Shown: piece by piece, positions 1 to 12,610 of the stretch
Numbering within the stretch: position 1 is the first letter of the stretch
Layout of the letters: each line of letters begins with the position of its first letter
NCBI RefSeq assembly: GCF_021130785.1
Contig: NC_060207.1
Span: 103,342,001-103,406,000 of the forward strand
DNA from: Homalodisca vitripennis
Lineage: Eukaryota > Arthropoda > Insecta > Hemiptera > Cicadellidae
Length of the DNA stretch: 64,000 bases
Direction: 5' to 3'
Translations under genes and position numbers: made by a program
Notes under the pieces: model-generated
The model's database searches: none
The model's input: only the letters and a program-made list of their open reading frames with translations
What the model was told of the DNA's origin: nothing

Positions 1-165
1 ATTGTTTTATCTTCCTCTTTTGTGCATTTTTATTTAATAAATTATGTATTTTATTTGATAAAATTTTAATTTCTACCACTAGATTAATGTTTTTCTTCAG
101 ACCACAAATCTGTTAATAATTTAAAGGAAAACATTTTAGTGTAATCTAGTTTATATTAGTACTAG

Positions 166-1090
166 CGGGCCCGGCGTGCTTTGCTGCGCATTTCAATAAT
201 TTTTTGCAAAAGTTGCCCGCGGCTTCGCACGCAATTTCCCGTTGAAAACAGTACACTATATTCACTTATTCTTTTTCTATCACATTCTAAACATTGCTGA
301 GATAATTGATAGTCGTTCCATCGTGAGCCTCTTGGGCGTATTATGAAGGTATGTACCATATTCCTGCCTCTATCTAGCTGTTACCCACGGCTTCGCACGC
401 AAATCTTAAGAACCGAAGTCCTTATATTACTTAGTAAATTTTTTTTACTATAATAAATTTTAGATTAAATTAGTTATATCTCCGATGCCACGATTGAGCT
501 TGCTTTGTTGTCTCGATCGAGAGAATATGTACACACGGAGTTTTGAGAACCATACTTCTGTCAAAAAAAAACAACTAAGGTTGATTTTATAACATTCTTT
601 ATATTTGTAGCCAACGTAAGATAGTAATTATGATATCTGCATTACTCTTCTGATCAAGCATGAGCATGGTTTATATTAAATAAATATTGCAGTTAAAGGT
701 GAATTTTTACGTCAAATTTGAATTGTATTATCTGGATAGTAAAGTCTATGTTTAACAGTGATTGCAAAAACAGTTTAAACAAAATTTGTCGTTTCTCTTA
801 AGCTTACTCTATGCTTTAAAACTATAAGTGTAATATATGTTTACAAAGAACAGCTGATTAAAAATTTGAAAAGACGTTAACATATGTTTGCTGCAATGCA
901 TTTCTTATGGGTATTTCTGTAACCAGTGGGGCGGAATCCTGAATCGGGAAAGGGATGGGCATAGCTTATAAACCTTCTCCGTGGAAAAAATACATATACG
1001 TACAAATTTTCATCATGATCGGTCCAATAGTTCACGATTCCATAAAGGACAAACATACAAACATTCATTTTTATATATATAGATTATAGT
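166..1090. repeat. Interspersed repeat with GC-rich end
   Basis: Copies of a family containing the phrase ccgcggcttcgcacgc. The stretch 200-375 is an inverted near-copy of 9107-9270 (shared text includes cgcccaagaggctcac), and cacggcttcgcacgc recurs at 389-403. The segment 880-1086 ends in tatatatatagatta and shares wording (cggtccaatag, aaaggacaaacatac) with 9300-9350 on the opposite strand. Such GC-rich signatures are found in RTE-type or SINE-like insect repeats. The short reading frames inside are not genes. Confidence 0.6.
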
Positions 1091-1136
1091 ACATGCTTAC
1101 TATGTTTATGACTATGTATATTATACAATTTTGTAT

Positions 1137-2190
1137 TTAATGACAATAAAGCTTCTTGACTCTTGTGGTAAAGTCTCCTTCAGGTCCGTACACCCCAATG
1201 ATGTGGTAGTCTGTCTTGTCTATGGTGATTTTAATTCCTGCCACTTCACATATAAGCTCAGTGCTCCAGTCTGCTATATTCAAGTTGGATGTGCTACCGG
1301 CTAGATCTTCCCTAACATAGATGGCTGTCCCTCCTTTGAGGTGATTCTCTCTACTGAAGCTCTCCATAAGGACATAACCGTCTAGTCTTGTTTCCTTCAA
1401 TTTATTTTTGTTTAGGCCATGTTTAGTAAGTACCAGCACATCGGGATTCATAATTTGTTGTAGAGTGTTGTTTAGTATATCTGCCTTGTTAGATATTCTA
1501 TCTACATTTTAATGGAATACTCTCAGTACTTCTATATCCCTTTTACTATTTCTCTCTTGTATTTTCTGTGGTGGTCTGAATTGTGAAATTTTCTTGTTTT
1601 GTATCTGTATTTTTCCACTGGCGAAGGGCTAAAAAAAGTTTCTTAGTTATTTTTGTAGTAGTTCTATTTGGAGTTTGATGAACAGGTTTTGTTACCAGAG
1701 TTATGGTTTGTGTTGAGGCAGTAAGTATTTCATTCCGCAGTTTCCTGGCCTTGTCAATATTTCTTTTGGAGAAATCTTGGTATGTTTCACCATCCTTTAG
1801 TTTTGTGGATGTATGGGGTGGTTTTTTTTCTCCTGAGGGAGAAACTTGAGAGGATTGAAATAGAGAGCTAGAGTTTAGGTTCATTTTAGCCATGCGCTTT
1901 TCAGCTGCGGTAGTAGGCAATGTCTTGGATCCTGCAGTCGTAATTTTCTCAGCCGCAGTAGCCATGTTTGTCTCAGTCAGGGTATTCCAAGCAGTCTTTA
2001 CTGAGGTTTTTTCAGAACTATTAGTTTTAATGTTCATAGTCTTTTCTGCTGCGGTAATCACAGGTGTCTCAGCCGTGGTAGGTATGTGTGTCTCGGAGTC
2101 AGTCTCCTCAGCCGAGGTTGTTGTGGGAGTCATGAATAGAGTCGACTCAGGTCTCCCAGTCACGATGTGCACAGGATAGTTTTAGAATAA
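1137..2190 (-). pseudogene. Non-LTR retrotransposon remnant: ORF1-like and endonuclease parts
   Basis: Two open stretches on the - strand. 2172-1546 (208 aa) is Thr-, Glu- and Lys-rich with a recurring TTAAEK unit, as in poorly conserved first ORFs. 1451-1137 (104 aa) carries an endonuclease/exonuclease/phosphatase segment: VLTKHGLNK, a glycine-rich GGTAIYVRE and IIGVYGPEGD. In this family such domains nick target DNA. No reverse transcriptase follows, so it is truncated at the 3' side near 1137. Confidence 0.65.
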
Positions 2191-2287
2191 GCTTAGTTAT
2201 GTAGTTTTAATTATTGACTTGTTTACCAGTTTTTTATTACATTGCAATAACAGAAAACGTATTGTACAATAAATATTTGTCTATTGT

Positions 2288-2640
2288 CTAATCAAAGAAC
2301 ATGTGTTCAGCAGTTTTCTCCTGTTCATCACACATTCTACAGAGCGGATCCTCCCGAAGGATGTCGACTCTGTGAAGATGCTTCTTCAGGTGACCATGTC
2401 CCATAATCAAACCTATAACCCGAGAAGACATTGATCTACTTAGTGAGTGAAGGTCAGATGCCACCCTGGAGGAAGGCAGATGTAGTACCATTCTGCTCAT
2501 TCTCATAACCGGATGCAGCCTCCACCTCATGTTCAGTGTAGACCCATTTCGAGACAGCCCCAAAGGATTCATACCTAGAAATGCCACAGGACGGTTGAGA
2601 ACCCATCATATTAGAGCTGAGCCCTGTTTATCAGGGTATC
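2288..2640 (-). pseudogene. Non-LTR retrotransposon ORF2 C-terminal fragment
   Basis: The 99-aa stretch ends in a Cys-His knuckle-like motif (CRMCDEQEKTAEHMFFD) preceded by GHGHLKKHLHR. This layout (Gx2GxLxxHLxR ... CxxC...E...H) is the usual tail of jockey/R1/I-type second ORFs after the RNase H region. An AT-rich segment with aataaata in sense of the + strand follows at 2190-2280. Only the C-terminus remains. Confidence 0.6.
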
Positions 2641-3179
2641 AGCTCTTTCATTCCAAGGGATTACATCATGACCATTATTAGTGCTGTTTTCAACAAGTGA
2701 ACAAAATTTGCAACACATTAAACATGTTTTCATTTTAAAAAATACAAACAATATAGATGAAGAAATAGAAGGGGCTTTTGTTGTAGTCACTGTTGTGTTC
2801 TCCTACCTTTGCCTTAGGGTATTCAAAAGTGTTTACCACTTGTCTTTAAAACACTTTCTGTATAATTAGAGGTACTGTTTACCAAAAGTGCGAATACCTA
2901 TAAAATTTGAACGTTGATTACAATTTATTAGTGGCCTGTGAGGGATTTGTTTGATAATAAATCAAATAGCATTGCCAGCTATGTTTTTAATGAATCTAAA
3001 CGTGTTTGTAGGTTCAATTACTTTCGACCGGTATGGGCAAGCCTTTTTAACAACAAGAACTTAAAGATAAGTTTGAACAAGTTTGGGAGAATGATGAGAC
3101 ACGATAACCATATCTTATGAAATTTTATTTTTTTAGTTAGTCAATTTTGTGCCATGTCTATGAAGACTTGTATTGTTGT
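2641..3179. other. No feature seen
   Basis: AT-rich sequence with short open stretches on the + strand (62 and 60 codons) that resemble nothing known. Confidence 0.4.
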
Positions 3180-3870
3180 CTGTCAAATATGCCATTTATC
3201 AATGAGGAAGTTTTCTCGATGTTGATGGTGTTAGGTGAATTTTAACAAAACTACACAGCTGATGCTACTCTGTATTCTCAACATTACCCAGACCGTGAAC
3301 ATCATCATTCGCAAAAGGTTTTACAAAGACTTGTCAGATGTGTCCAGGCAAATTGGAAATCTTCAACCAGATCACAACAAAGGGAAATAGTGCATTAGGC
3401 CTGTAAAGAATGATAAGGCACAAGACTTTTGGCTCAATAAATGTGTCTTATGTAGAAGAGTGGCTGCCGATGCAGAAATTAGACAATAATCAGTACTCAG
3501 GATCCTTAAGAACAATAAAATGCACTCGTACCAGATTTTACTACATCAAGAACTGCATTAAAATGACACCTTCTAAGAATTAATTTTTTTGGGTGATAAG
3601 ATACATGAAGATGAATATTTTTCTTAAGGTTTTATGGTGTGATGGAGAAATGGAGAAGTGAACCACCACAACTAGAAGATAGTGTTGCCTTCCTTTTTAT
3701 ATGCCATAACTTGGATTTGAAAAAGATAATTGCCCAATAAATTCCTATCGAGTTAAAACCAGGTACATAAATTGATCCTGTAAATATCTCAGCTAAGTTT
3801 GTTGATGTACTTGGTGCGCCATTTCGTTCCAAGATAGCGGTAGTTAGAATTTTTTTAGATCCCAACTACG
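3180..3870 (+). pseudogene. Decayed Tc/mariner-type (DUF4817-like) transposase copy
   Basis: With stops and frameshifts the + strand reads YSQHYPDREHHHSQKVLQRL around 3270-3330 and SVLRILKNNKMHSYQILLHQ around 3490-3555. These correspond to the helix-turn-helix and linker of the transposase family better preserved at 63286-64000. No catalytic block is readable. The 77-aa open frame on the other strand (3632-3865) is not recognised. Confidence 0.5.
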
Positions 3871-4399
3871 TTATTTATGAATTTTAAATGTATATAACAT
3901 TTCCAAAAAATTTTGTAATATGCAAATTTGAAATCTAACAGTTTTTGATCTAACCGAATTTAAATGTATCCTTAAGAATGTTTCAAATTACCAATGATTG
4001 GCGATTGGAATGCTGAAACAAGTTCTAACTTACAACAAAATTTGTTCTTATTAATATGTGGACTAAGTCCCATCGCTCCCTTGATATGCTATTATCTTTC
4101 ATTATGGCAGCTGTTGAAAATTGAAACAAAAATCATAACGCTGTTATTTATAAACATAGAGAAAAATAAGTGTTCTGAAATGCTAACATTTTTTTTAACT
4201 TTTTGCTATAAACTAATGTTTGTACCTCGAACAGTGTTTGAGATGCTGATTATTGACATGTAAAATCTCATAAGAATAAATTAGAACAATAATTTCACTC
4301 TTCACAAGATTTATGTATTTCTTCCAACTGAGCCGGAACTACTGTTTTCATATTATTTTTGTTCTTAACTAGGATTAATATAGTTTTATTATTATTTAA
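3871..4399. other. No feature seen
   Basis: AT-rich sequence with an 89-codon open stretch (3994-4263, +) without similarity to any family I know. Probably old decayed repeat. Confidence 0.4.
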
Positions 4400-6990
4400 C
4401 TTGACGTCACGTCACCAGACTTTATTTCACTACAAAGATAGTTGAACTCTAAAAACGTGTTTCTCTGATGTGCAGGTGGTAAGGCTAATGCACCACAGGG
4501 CATGGATCTATTTTGAAACATTAATTTATATAAATCGAACTTTGAAATTATCCTTGAACTAATCATTATCAAACGCTTGACTGACATCTAAAAAGGTAGC
4601 CGAACAATAACTTTTATTTTCTAAGCACTCCCGTATTATTCGAACTATTCTATGGACTTGTATTGTGCCATGTTTTCGCCTAAACCCAAATTGATGAGCA
4701 GGTACTATAGAATCATCATCGATTAATGATTGTAGTCTTCTAAGAAGAAGCTTTTCAAACAGTTTTGAAATAATAGGTAAGAGGCTTTTTGGTCTGTATG
4801 AGGGGCTTCCCTGGCTTTGGGATGACAATTAGCTGGGCTCTTTTAAATTGAATGGGTATGTGTTCTAGTCTCAGTATGGCGTTAAATAAGAATGTTAAGA
4901 ATATAATAGCTTTTCTTGGAAGTTCTTTCAGTAATTTCCAGTAATAAAGTTGTAGCCAGGAGACTTATAAGCATTGAGATTGTGAGTTATAACTGAGCAA
5001 ACTTCAGATGGTTTGAATTTTCATAACAGGAAATCGAGTTGAAGTGGAGAATTTAAATACTTGTGTATTTCCTCTTCGTTGTTTACAAAAGCGTTATTTG
5101 GTTTGAAAACATTGGTGAAAATATTCTTCAAATGCCTCAGATTTTTCAATATTACTTTTCGTCCAATTTCCATCAGGTTTTAAAATAGGGGAAATTGATA
5201 TCTTAGGCTGCTTAATTCTTTTAGTTACTTTCCATAACGAATAGTCTGTAGCTTCGGCTGCTGAGAGACTGGGTATAATCTGCAAACCACTGGTTTTTAA
5301 TATTAAACAATAATATTTTCAGATGTTGAGCTGCCCTGTTGAAGTTTGCCTTATCATTTGGATTGCTACTGTTTTGTCATATTCTTCTTAATCTTCTTTT
5401 CTCAGCGATTTTTTTCTAGATGTACTTAGGGTAATATAACCCTGTCTTGTAAACTTTTGAAGAACGTTGTAAGGGTGTAGCCACTTTGGCAGATCATTGC
5501 GAACAATCAATAAAGTGGTCTGTTGCATTTTCTAAATCCTCAAAACTGTTCAACGAAAAGTTCAAATTCAAATTTTCATTTAATGAATCACGAAATTGAA
5601 CCCAGTTAGTAAATTTGTTATGTAACATTTAACTTGACTTTTTTTAAATACTTCTGTGCTTAAATTAAATATAATTGGTGAATGATCAGAAGATAGATCA
5701 AGGCAGGATTTGATATCTGTGTAGTTTGATTAATACCTTTTGTAACAAAAAAATCTGGAGTTTTTTTTCATAAAACTGTTCAAATTGTTATTTGGTTATA
5801 ACATGTCTGGGGGGGGGGGAATAAATTACTGAAAATTTAATAAGGCCCAACTAATCTTCAAGAACAATATTGGAAGTTTGAAGGTGATTCTCTCTAAAGC
5901 TAGGTAGTTCATAATGTTTTATTGTGTCTTTTACTAAAATGGCACTACCCTCATGGACCGTATTGTCAGGATGGTAGGTATAGTACAATGTGTAGTTAGG
6001 AATTTCAAAATAACTTCTGTCTGTGAAATGAGTTTCTGAAATAAGTAAGACGTCTAACTTATGTTGGGTGATGAATAACTGAACTTGTTGAGTATGCTGA
6101 ATCAAACTGTTGGCATTCCATATTAAGTGATTTTGAGAAGAATATTCATTTTAGACGAGAAACAATGTAGTCAGGAGATTAAGTAACGTAGTAATCTGTT
6201 CTGTTAATTAAATATTTTCAAATCGTTCAAAAGATTTTTGAATTATGTTAGACAAACTTTCAGATTGATCTATGTGTCCGTTAGATTCTTGTTCCCTAGA
6301 AGGAAAACTGTCATTTATGTGATTATTCTGTACAGCTTAAGCGAAAGTTACCCCTTCAGTAACCAAAATATTTTAGGAGGACTGGTTTTCTTTAACATTA
6401 GTTGGGTTGTTTCGTCTAGAATGATCCTGGTTGATTTCAAAAGTCTTCTTTCTAAGTGGAGGGAACCCTAACAAGGCTCCAAATCAATAAAAAACACAGA
6501 CATTGTTTCTTTTTGATTCTATTTCTAACATTGATCAGATTTCTTACTTTGTGGCAGTTTTCTTCAATCACTATTTTTAGGTCTTCAATAGAAACAGAGT
6601 AATGCATATTCTTCAGCATAACTCTCCTTCTTGCTTTAACTGGTAAGTATGGAAACTTGTTCAAGTCTGTTAGTGCTTTGACTATTTTCCGGTAAGCGTC
6701 AGGAGAAGACGGAAAGAGTTTAATTCTGTCTTGATTCAGACATTTATAGGAGTATTGAGTTTTACTTACCATTGACTCTAGGGCTTTGATCATTGGTGAA
6801 ACATTTTTCACTCCTGGCAAAAATATGGGAGGTGGCTTAGGATCTTTTATTAGGTTGTTAGTGACGATATCTTCATCCATCGAATTTTCTTTGTTAGAGG
6901 ATAGCAATTCATACCTATTACTGAGTCAAATAATGTCATCATTTCTTTGTCCAGTAGCTTTACTTAAGCAATGGAGCTTAAGTCCATGAT
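4400..6990 (-). mobile_element. Jockey-type non-LTR retrotransposon, decayed, RT truncated
   Basis: Order on the - strand is that of a jockey element. ORF1 Gag-like (6907-6452) has PPPIFLPGVKNVS and VMLKNMHYSVSIEDLK, typical of insect jockey Gag. The endonuclease part (6105-5851) has LDVLLISETHFTDR and a GSAILV block. The connector (5285-5094) has SLWKVTKRIKQPK. The reverse transcriptase start (4828-4559) has YRPKSLLPIISKLFEKLLL, HQFGFRRKHGT and FLDVSQAFD. The element stops within the reverse transcriptase near 4400-4560. Frameshifts separate all parts, so it is inactive. A poly-G run lies at 5810-5819. Confidence 0.85.
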
Positions 6991-7100
6991 ATGTTGAAGA
7001 ATGTATATTTCTTTTAGTGTTTCTTGACTTAACTGTTCGCCAATAAATTATCTAATTAGTTATCAGAAATGTAACCATCCGATGATTTGTACTGACTTAA

Positions 7101-8166
7101 CCCTTTTTATGCCAGGCCGTTTTTCGCAATATCATCTGTAAAGTGCCAGAGCCATTTCGCTATGTGCTACTCAGTAGTGCCAAGCCATAAAACAGCTTTT
7201 CGACATACATTAGAGAAAACATGCATAACTCTCTTATGGCACATCATAGACTAACACTTTTTTGTTTGTTTTTTAGGTAACATTATGGGTAATAATATGA
7301 TATCAAATAATAACACATTTGTTTTACATAAAAATAATTATTTAACAAAAATGTTTTAAAAAATTTTCACATTTTTTTAGTTTGAAATTTAAAAACTTAA
7401 CTTTTATTTCATTTTTTGTGAGGGAAAATTTTTGTTTTGTGTGTAGTAATAAGTTGTTAGTAAGCACACCAAATTTCAATCCAAAATATTTACAGATAAT
7501 TAAACAAATCTTTTGGAATATCAATGATTTTTTGTAAATAGGCCAATGATGTCTATTTCCGCTCATGACCTTATTAGTCATGCGTTTGACAATATGTTTG
7601 GTAGCAACAAAGTATCTGAAACAGGTTTATATCAAAGCAAATCAAATCAATTTATTGCCCATGTTATAATTGTTTTATATACTATACAATATTTATATAA
7701 GTTCAATTGTTACTTACAAGCTGTTGCCAAGATAAATGAATAAAGAAGTTCAGTGAAATTTCTTCATAACTTTGTAAATAATTTTTCCATATGTAACTAT
7801 TTGTAATAAAATAATGTCTTGTTAGAAAAAAAAAACACAATACAGTTTATATACATATTTACAATATAATTGGTTTGATTTAATTGACACATTCAAATGT
7901 TATAAGCGCATCGATGTTGGGGAAGGCAGTCCAAGTAACACCCTAGTTTGCACTTTACACAAACAGTTTTTGCACGTCTTCTTTTTCCTTCGGGGTTATT
8001 TTTCCACTGCATACGCTGCAATTCTTTTCCTCAGCTCCAAAAGACCAAAACAATACTTATACCGGTGACGCAGTATAATTTTTACCGAAAGCCGATGTCA
8101 TCGGCCCGCGGCACTCTTCGCGTAAAGTAGGCGGGCCGATGTCATCGGCTCGTGGCATTAAAAGGA
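7101..8166 (-). mobile_element. TTAA-flanked piggyBac-like element 1
   Basis: TTAA at 7097-7100 and 8167-8170 bracket imperfect terminal repeats (CCCTTTTTATGCCA on the left; CCTTTTAATGCCA read from the right). Near the right end a 15-bp palindrome gccgatgtcatcggc occurs twice (8091-8105 and 8135-8149), 44 bp apart. Near the left end the word TGCCA recurs at 7110, 7144 and 7178, spaced 34 bp. No transposase is readable, so it is a non-autonomous copy. The palindrome end is taken as the 5' end by analogy with the other copies. Confidence 0.85.
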
Positions 8167-8403
8167 TTAATTCCCATACGTTAGAGTTCTAAAAAAAAAA
8201 TAATTGGAATATATGAGGAATAATAAACCAGAAATAACCAAGTAATGTTCACAATTGAAACTAAATTAGCTCTGTGACTTTACATGATTAATTCATCCCG
8301 CTTTAACAAATCAAAACACAAAAATAAAATCAAACAAGTACTTAAATGATTTTCCCAGAGAAAAATGAACGTGTATGTGTTGCAACTCTCGCAACAGTCA
8401 ACT

Positions 8404-8566
8404 TTTTAAAATCTCATTTAAGCCTCAGCGTCAGCTATGCCGGCTTCGAAGTGCACTGGTTTTTATTTTCCAAGTACAAAGTACATGATTGGACCTCCCC
8501 GGAATTTGAACCCGTGATCTCTCGGTTAGAGAGCCGAGACTGTAACCATTAGTCTACAGAGGAGGA
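8404..8566 (-). mobile_element. Complete tRNA-derived SINE
   Basis: A 163-bp insertion bounded by a perfect 12-bp target duplication, CAACAGTCAACT, at 8392-8403 and 8567-8578. The 5' head (minus strand, 8565-8494) folds as a tRNA: 7-bp acceptor stem CCTCCTC/GGGGAGG, a B box GGTTCAAATTCC, and an anticodon loop containing CTC (Glu-like) with one extra base. The tail is short and A/T-rich on the 8404 side. Confidence 0.85.
8494..8565 (-). pseudogene. tRNA-Glu-like head of the SINE
   Basis: 72 nt with paired acceptor, D and T arms. The anticodon stem CTCGG/CCGAG closes an 8-nt loop CTCTCTAA instead of the normal 7, so it is not expected to be a working tRNA. It is the internal RNA polymerase III promoter of the SINE described over the same place. 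Confidence 0.7.
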
Positions 8567-8579
8567 CAACAGTCAACTG

Positions 8580-9060
8580 AATACAAAGTGAACTGATGTT
8601 TTAAAAGGTGTTAATACTTTAAGCTGAAGTTTATCAAAGAGGCAGAAACATTTGTTTACATTTAAAATTTAGAAAATTATTGTAAAGTGTAATTATAATG
8701 TATATTGCATAGACGTTATTGCCTAAATTTAAATATTGATTGCACTAGTGATTAATAAAATATCTAATGCAATGAAAATACTATTAAACGATGTTATACA
8801 AGCCACCTCATAGTACAAAGCAGTGAATGTTTGCACATACGGTACCTAATCGAATTTGGTTAGATCGAAGGTAAATGAAAAGAGCCGAAAGAAGACGCTT
8901 TTTGATCGGAATTGGGTTTCGTTGATACATTTTCTTGATCGGAGCTCAAGACAAACTCCACAATAATACTGGAGATATCTTAGACAGAAAATTAATTTTA
9001 ACAGACCGAATTTGATTCTTTATAAACAAATCAGTTTATTGAGATTCATCCATATACATT
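8580..9060. other. No feature seen
   Basis: AT-rich unique-looking sequence. No open frame, repeat or RNA structure recognised. Confidence 0.4.
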
Positions 9061-9750
9061 AATTGTAGTAAATAACTTATCAGCACCTAGTAAAAACCAC
9101 GAAAGATAGAGGTAGGGAATATGTTACACGCCGTCATAATGCGCCCAAGAGGCTCACAAAGAATAACTATCTATTATCTCAGGAGTGTTTTGAATGTGAT
9201 TGAAAAAGAATACGTGAATATAGTGTACTGTTTTTCAACAGGAAATTGTGTGCAAAGTCACGAGCAACTGCTAGTATATATATATATATATATAATATAT
9301 ATGCTTGTCTGTATGTCCTTTATAGACTTGAAAACTATTTGACCGATCATTATGTATATGTATTTTTCCATATAGAATTTTTATATGCTATGCCCATTGG
9401 TGTAACTCACCACCAGGCGGCGGGCGTTGCAAAATATAAAAGTTATCAAAACGCCTGCACATTATAAACTACAATTACGATACAGTTACTTATATTAAAT
9501 AGTCTAACACGGTTTGAAAGCGCTGAGTTTTTATGTATATTTTTCTTTTAAATAAATTTCTGTTTGGACTTAAATTTGAGTGTTACACCACTTTATAATA
9601 AAGCACCTGTAATTGTACAATGGCTATAAACATACACTTTTTAACCGGTGTTCTTTATCGTGGTAACAAGGTAAGCCACAAGTGCTCATAACACGGGCAA
9701 AGCTTACGAAAAGCGTGCGAAGTCGCGGGAAACAGCTAATATATGTATGT
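9061..9750. repeat. Second copy of the GC-rich-ended repeat family
   Basis: 9107-9270 is the inverted counterpart of 200-375. A short (TA)n tract sits at 9276-9300, and a further end fragment (gcgtgcgaagtcgcggga) is at 9713-9730. Copies are diverged and contain no coding capacity. Confidence 0.55.
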
Positions 9751-10939
9751 TTTTCATACCTATTTTGCGTTTCTCAAGCAAAACATTAATTTATTTAATG
9801 GATTTTACCTCATTCGAAAATAGAAACAAACGTAATATTTCTAGACACAAAACTTAATGTTAAAATGTACTACAATAAATAAAATTCTACTATAATGCTC
9901 TCTTCCCAGCCACAGCAGAATAAAAAATAAAACAAGTTAAGTCAGACAGATTTCTTAGTAAGTGTTTACTTAATAGTATGAAGGACTTAGTTGATGGAAA
10001 AAGTTAATTTTTTATTTATATTGACAGTAAAGTGTATTTTGGAATGACTCATAATAAAGCATTGTCTATTTGATTAACATTTCTTTTACTCCACTTATAG
10101 CACTCTTTCGTTGTTGTAATCATTGATATTAATTTACTATTTTGATTTTTGAGACATGGACAATTGGTAACTATTTATAATGGTATTCCATATACCAATT
10201 AATTATATCCCAGTATTTTAGTGGCTTTATGCTGTTTTGAAAAAGCTTTTTCCTCTTTGTTATAATACAGACTACTTATTAGTACAGGCACTCGACAAAG
10301 GCAGTAGGCAGGTAGTGTAGTGTTATGGCTGTATTGTCAAAACCAAAAGTGAATTGAAACGCCATTGTAATAGAAGTGATGTGACGTTATATTATTATTT
10401 TATTTGTGTGTTCGTCTTTTATATTATGTTATTTTGTGCAGTTTCTATTGATTTGTTAAAGTTTTAGGATTTATCGTAGCATTGGTATACTTTTATATAC
10501 AAGCAAAAGATAACCTCAGGTTGTAGGAGAAAACTTGCTGTAGGTGATGATAATTAATTGACGGTTTGTATTTTTTACTCTCTTAACTTAAATTTTGGTA
10601 TTTGTACATCGGTTTATTTAAATGTGCTCTTTTACTTAGTTTGTGTAAATAGTTAGCCTATAATGTATTGCTGGATTAGCTGATAGACTTTTGCCTCTTA
10701 ACCCTATATAACGATGTCAGATTTATCTTTTTGTTAAGAAAAATACATTTAATTTACTCAAGTAAACAGTACAAATATGAAATAGTTGTATCGCAATATA
10801 ACTGTTTTCTTTTGTTCAATGTTTCAACCCAAATATTTTAATTCTATGATCACACAGCAAAGGTTTTTTACTTTTCTATCTGAGTTTGAAAAAAAGTATA
10901 TGGTAGGCTAGAGGTTCATGAACAGTGCATCGTTATTTT
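9751..10939. other. No feature seen
   Basis: AT-rich sequence without recognisable genes or bounded repeats. Confidence 0.4.
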
Positions 10940-10947
10940 AATAATAC

Positions 10948-11506
10948 GGGTAGAGTACGATAAGCGGACCCGGTTTATATCGAAGAATGTAGTCATCGAT
11001 ACCTAATATTCGCATCTCAAATTCTAGACTATCAATCGATATAAAAGTATCTATAGTCCTCAATAACAATCATATGTTTTGAATTAAAATATGAATTTAA
11101 TATCAAACAAATTATTATAACTAAAATTAGGAAAACTGAAAACGACCATATTTGCTCCTCTCACAGTTACAGTTGTTTCTTTCGCACAAATTTCACATAA
11201 TGGGTTTTTCAGTACAAGTCCAACATGTTGAAGCCACGAAAAAAATGTCCTACCATCTTTCAAAGCAATGTTGTGTAGTTTTCTAAAACTGACTGCCATT
11301 TTTAATAATTAAAATTACTTATGTCAAATTGAAATATTACCCTACGTGTATTATTTGAAAGTGTTTACAGCTGTTGATATAGATTATTTAAGTTAATAGT
11401 TCACAATAACTAATCAGTATCGATTGATTATATCGATGGTTATGATTAAGTAATATTGTTTACCAATTTCGATATAAAAACCGGCTCCACTTATCGTACC
11501 CTACCC
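10948..11506. mobile_element. Merlin-like DNA transposon, non-autonomous
   Basis: A 559-bp element with inverted ends: GGGTAGAGTACGATAAGCGG on the left and its near complement on the right, with ataaaccgg/ccggttta continuing inside. It is flanked by a perfect 8-bp duplication AATAATAC (10940-10947, 11507-11514). Eight-base duplications and GG-starting ends fit Merlin (IS1016-related) elements. The 71-aa minus-strand frame (11299-11084) has LQHVGLVLKNPLCEICAKE, similar to the N-terminal zinc-binding part of those transposases. Confidence 0.75.
11084..11299 (-). pseudogene. Merlin-type transposase N-terminal fragment
   Basis: 71 codons. FFSWLQHVGLVLKNPLCEIC, with a CxxC pair, resembles the start of ISXO2/Merlin transposases, where a cysteine pair begins a zinc ribbon. 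The catalytic domain is absent, so it is an internal-deletion derivative. Confidence 0.5.
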
Positions 11507-12080
11507 AATAATACTGCTTAATATATTTTATATCCTGAAAGTGATGCAGTTAAATATTTGGAATGATACTGTGGTTTTGAAAATTTGGTTGATAACAATT
11601 TATCAGATATAAATGTTGAACACAATGCATTTGGTATATAGCATTTAATTTTAATCTGTATGAACAAGAGATTATAGTTTATTGTAACAAAGCATGATAC
11701 GTACCTGACTAAAGATATTTTCTGCAAAAAAAAAATAATCTTAAATATTTTTCAAATTTAAAAGAAATAACTCCAGTGTTATGAAGTTAGCATCAAACTT
11801 CAAATGTTTGACATTTTCACTGTTTTGTTAGGTACGAAATGTATTAAAAACTTAGGGAAGCTGTGAAACAGTTGGAGCTGTCAATCAACATTTCAATGTT
11901 ATTAACGTATTGTGCTTGATCTCCTGAATAAAACTAAATAAGGTTTTAGGAGGTGCAAACCATAAATAGCCTAAAATTAAAAAAAATTAAATGGAAATAT
12001 TATTTTGTGGTGATATATGTGTACTCTGCCTCTTGTTATCTATTATTTTCAGTGTTATCGGTGCCTGATATTTTATCTGT

Positions 12081-12610
12081 GGGTCATTCCATGTCAATTC
12101 AACCAGGTCATTTTCACCAAAAACACCTCTGATTTTTATGAAACTTGGTACGTTTGTTCTATATATAGAGATTAATAACACACACCAAATTTTAAAATTT
12201 TTATCTCACATACTTTTTTAGTTATGGCACTTTAAAGTTTGGTCGTTTCTCAGTTTCCGAGCATTGGATCTAGTGCCCAGTAAAACGTGTATTAGGATAG
12301 AAAAAAAAAATTCTCATTCACTTATTTGGCACCCAATCTTGGTGAAATTTTTAAGGTAGGTTATATAAGTATAAGGAAGTTAAAAAAAATATATAACATA
12401 ACCCTAAGCTAAGCATAAAATATTATAAAAAAAATATTTTTTGAATACTTTTTTACAATTTAAAAAACGGGGAACATGGCTCAGCGTAAAATTAAATATC
12501 TCAAAAAGGGAATGAGATAATCAAGAAATTTTTTCCCCCCTAAATTATCTATATGAAATGGGCTTTAATTTAATAAAATAAAAGTTTTGTGTATTTTCTT
12601 CCTTCTATTT
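12081..12610 (+). repeat. Left long terminal inverted repeat of the 4.4-kb transposon
   Basis: About 530 bp nearly identical to the complement of 15960-16489. Differences are mostly single bases and short homopolymer changes, implying fairly recent or homogenised copies. Confidence 0.85.

Noticed and set aside
1892..2179. 95-codon hydrophobic + strand frame suggesting a membrane protein
   Set aside because: Reverse reading of the Thr/Ala/Glu-rich ORF1-like stretch of a non-LTR element.
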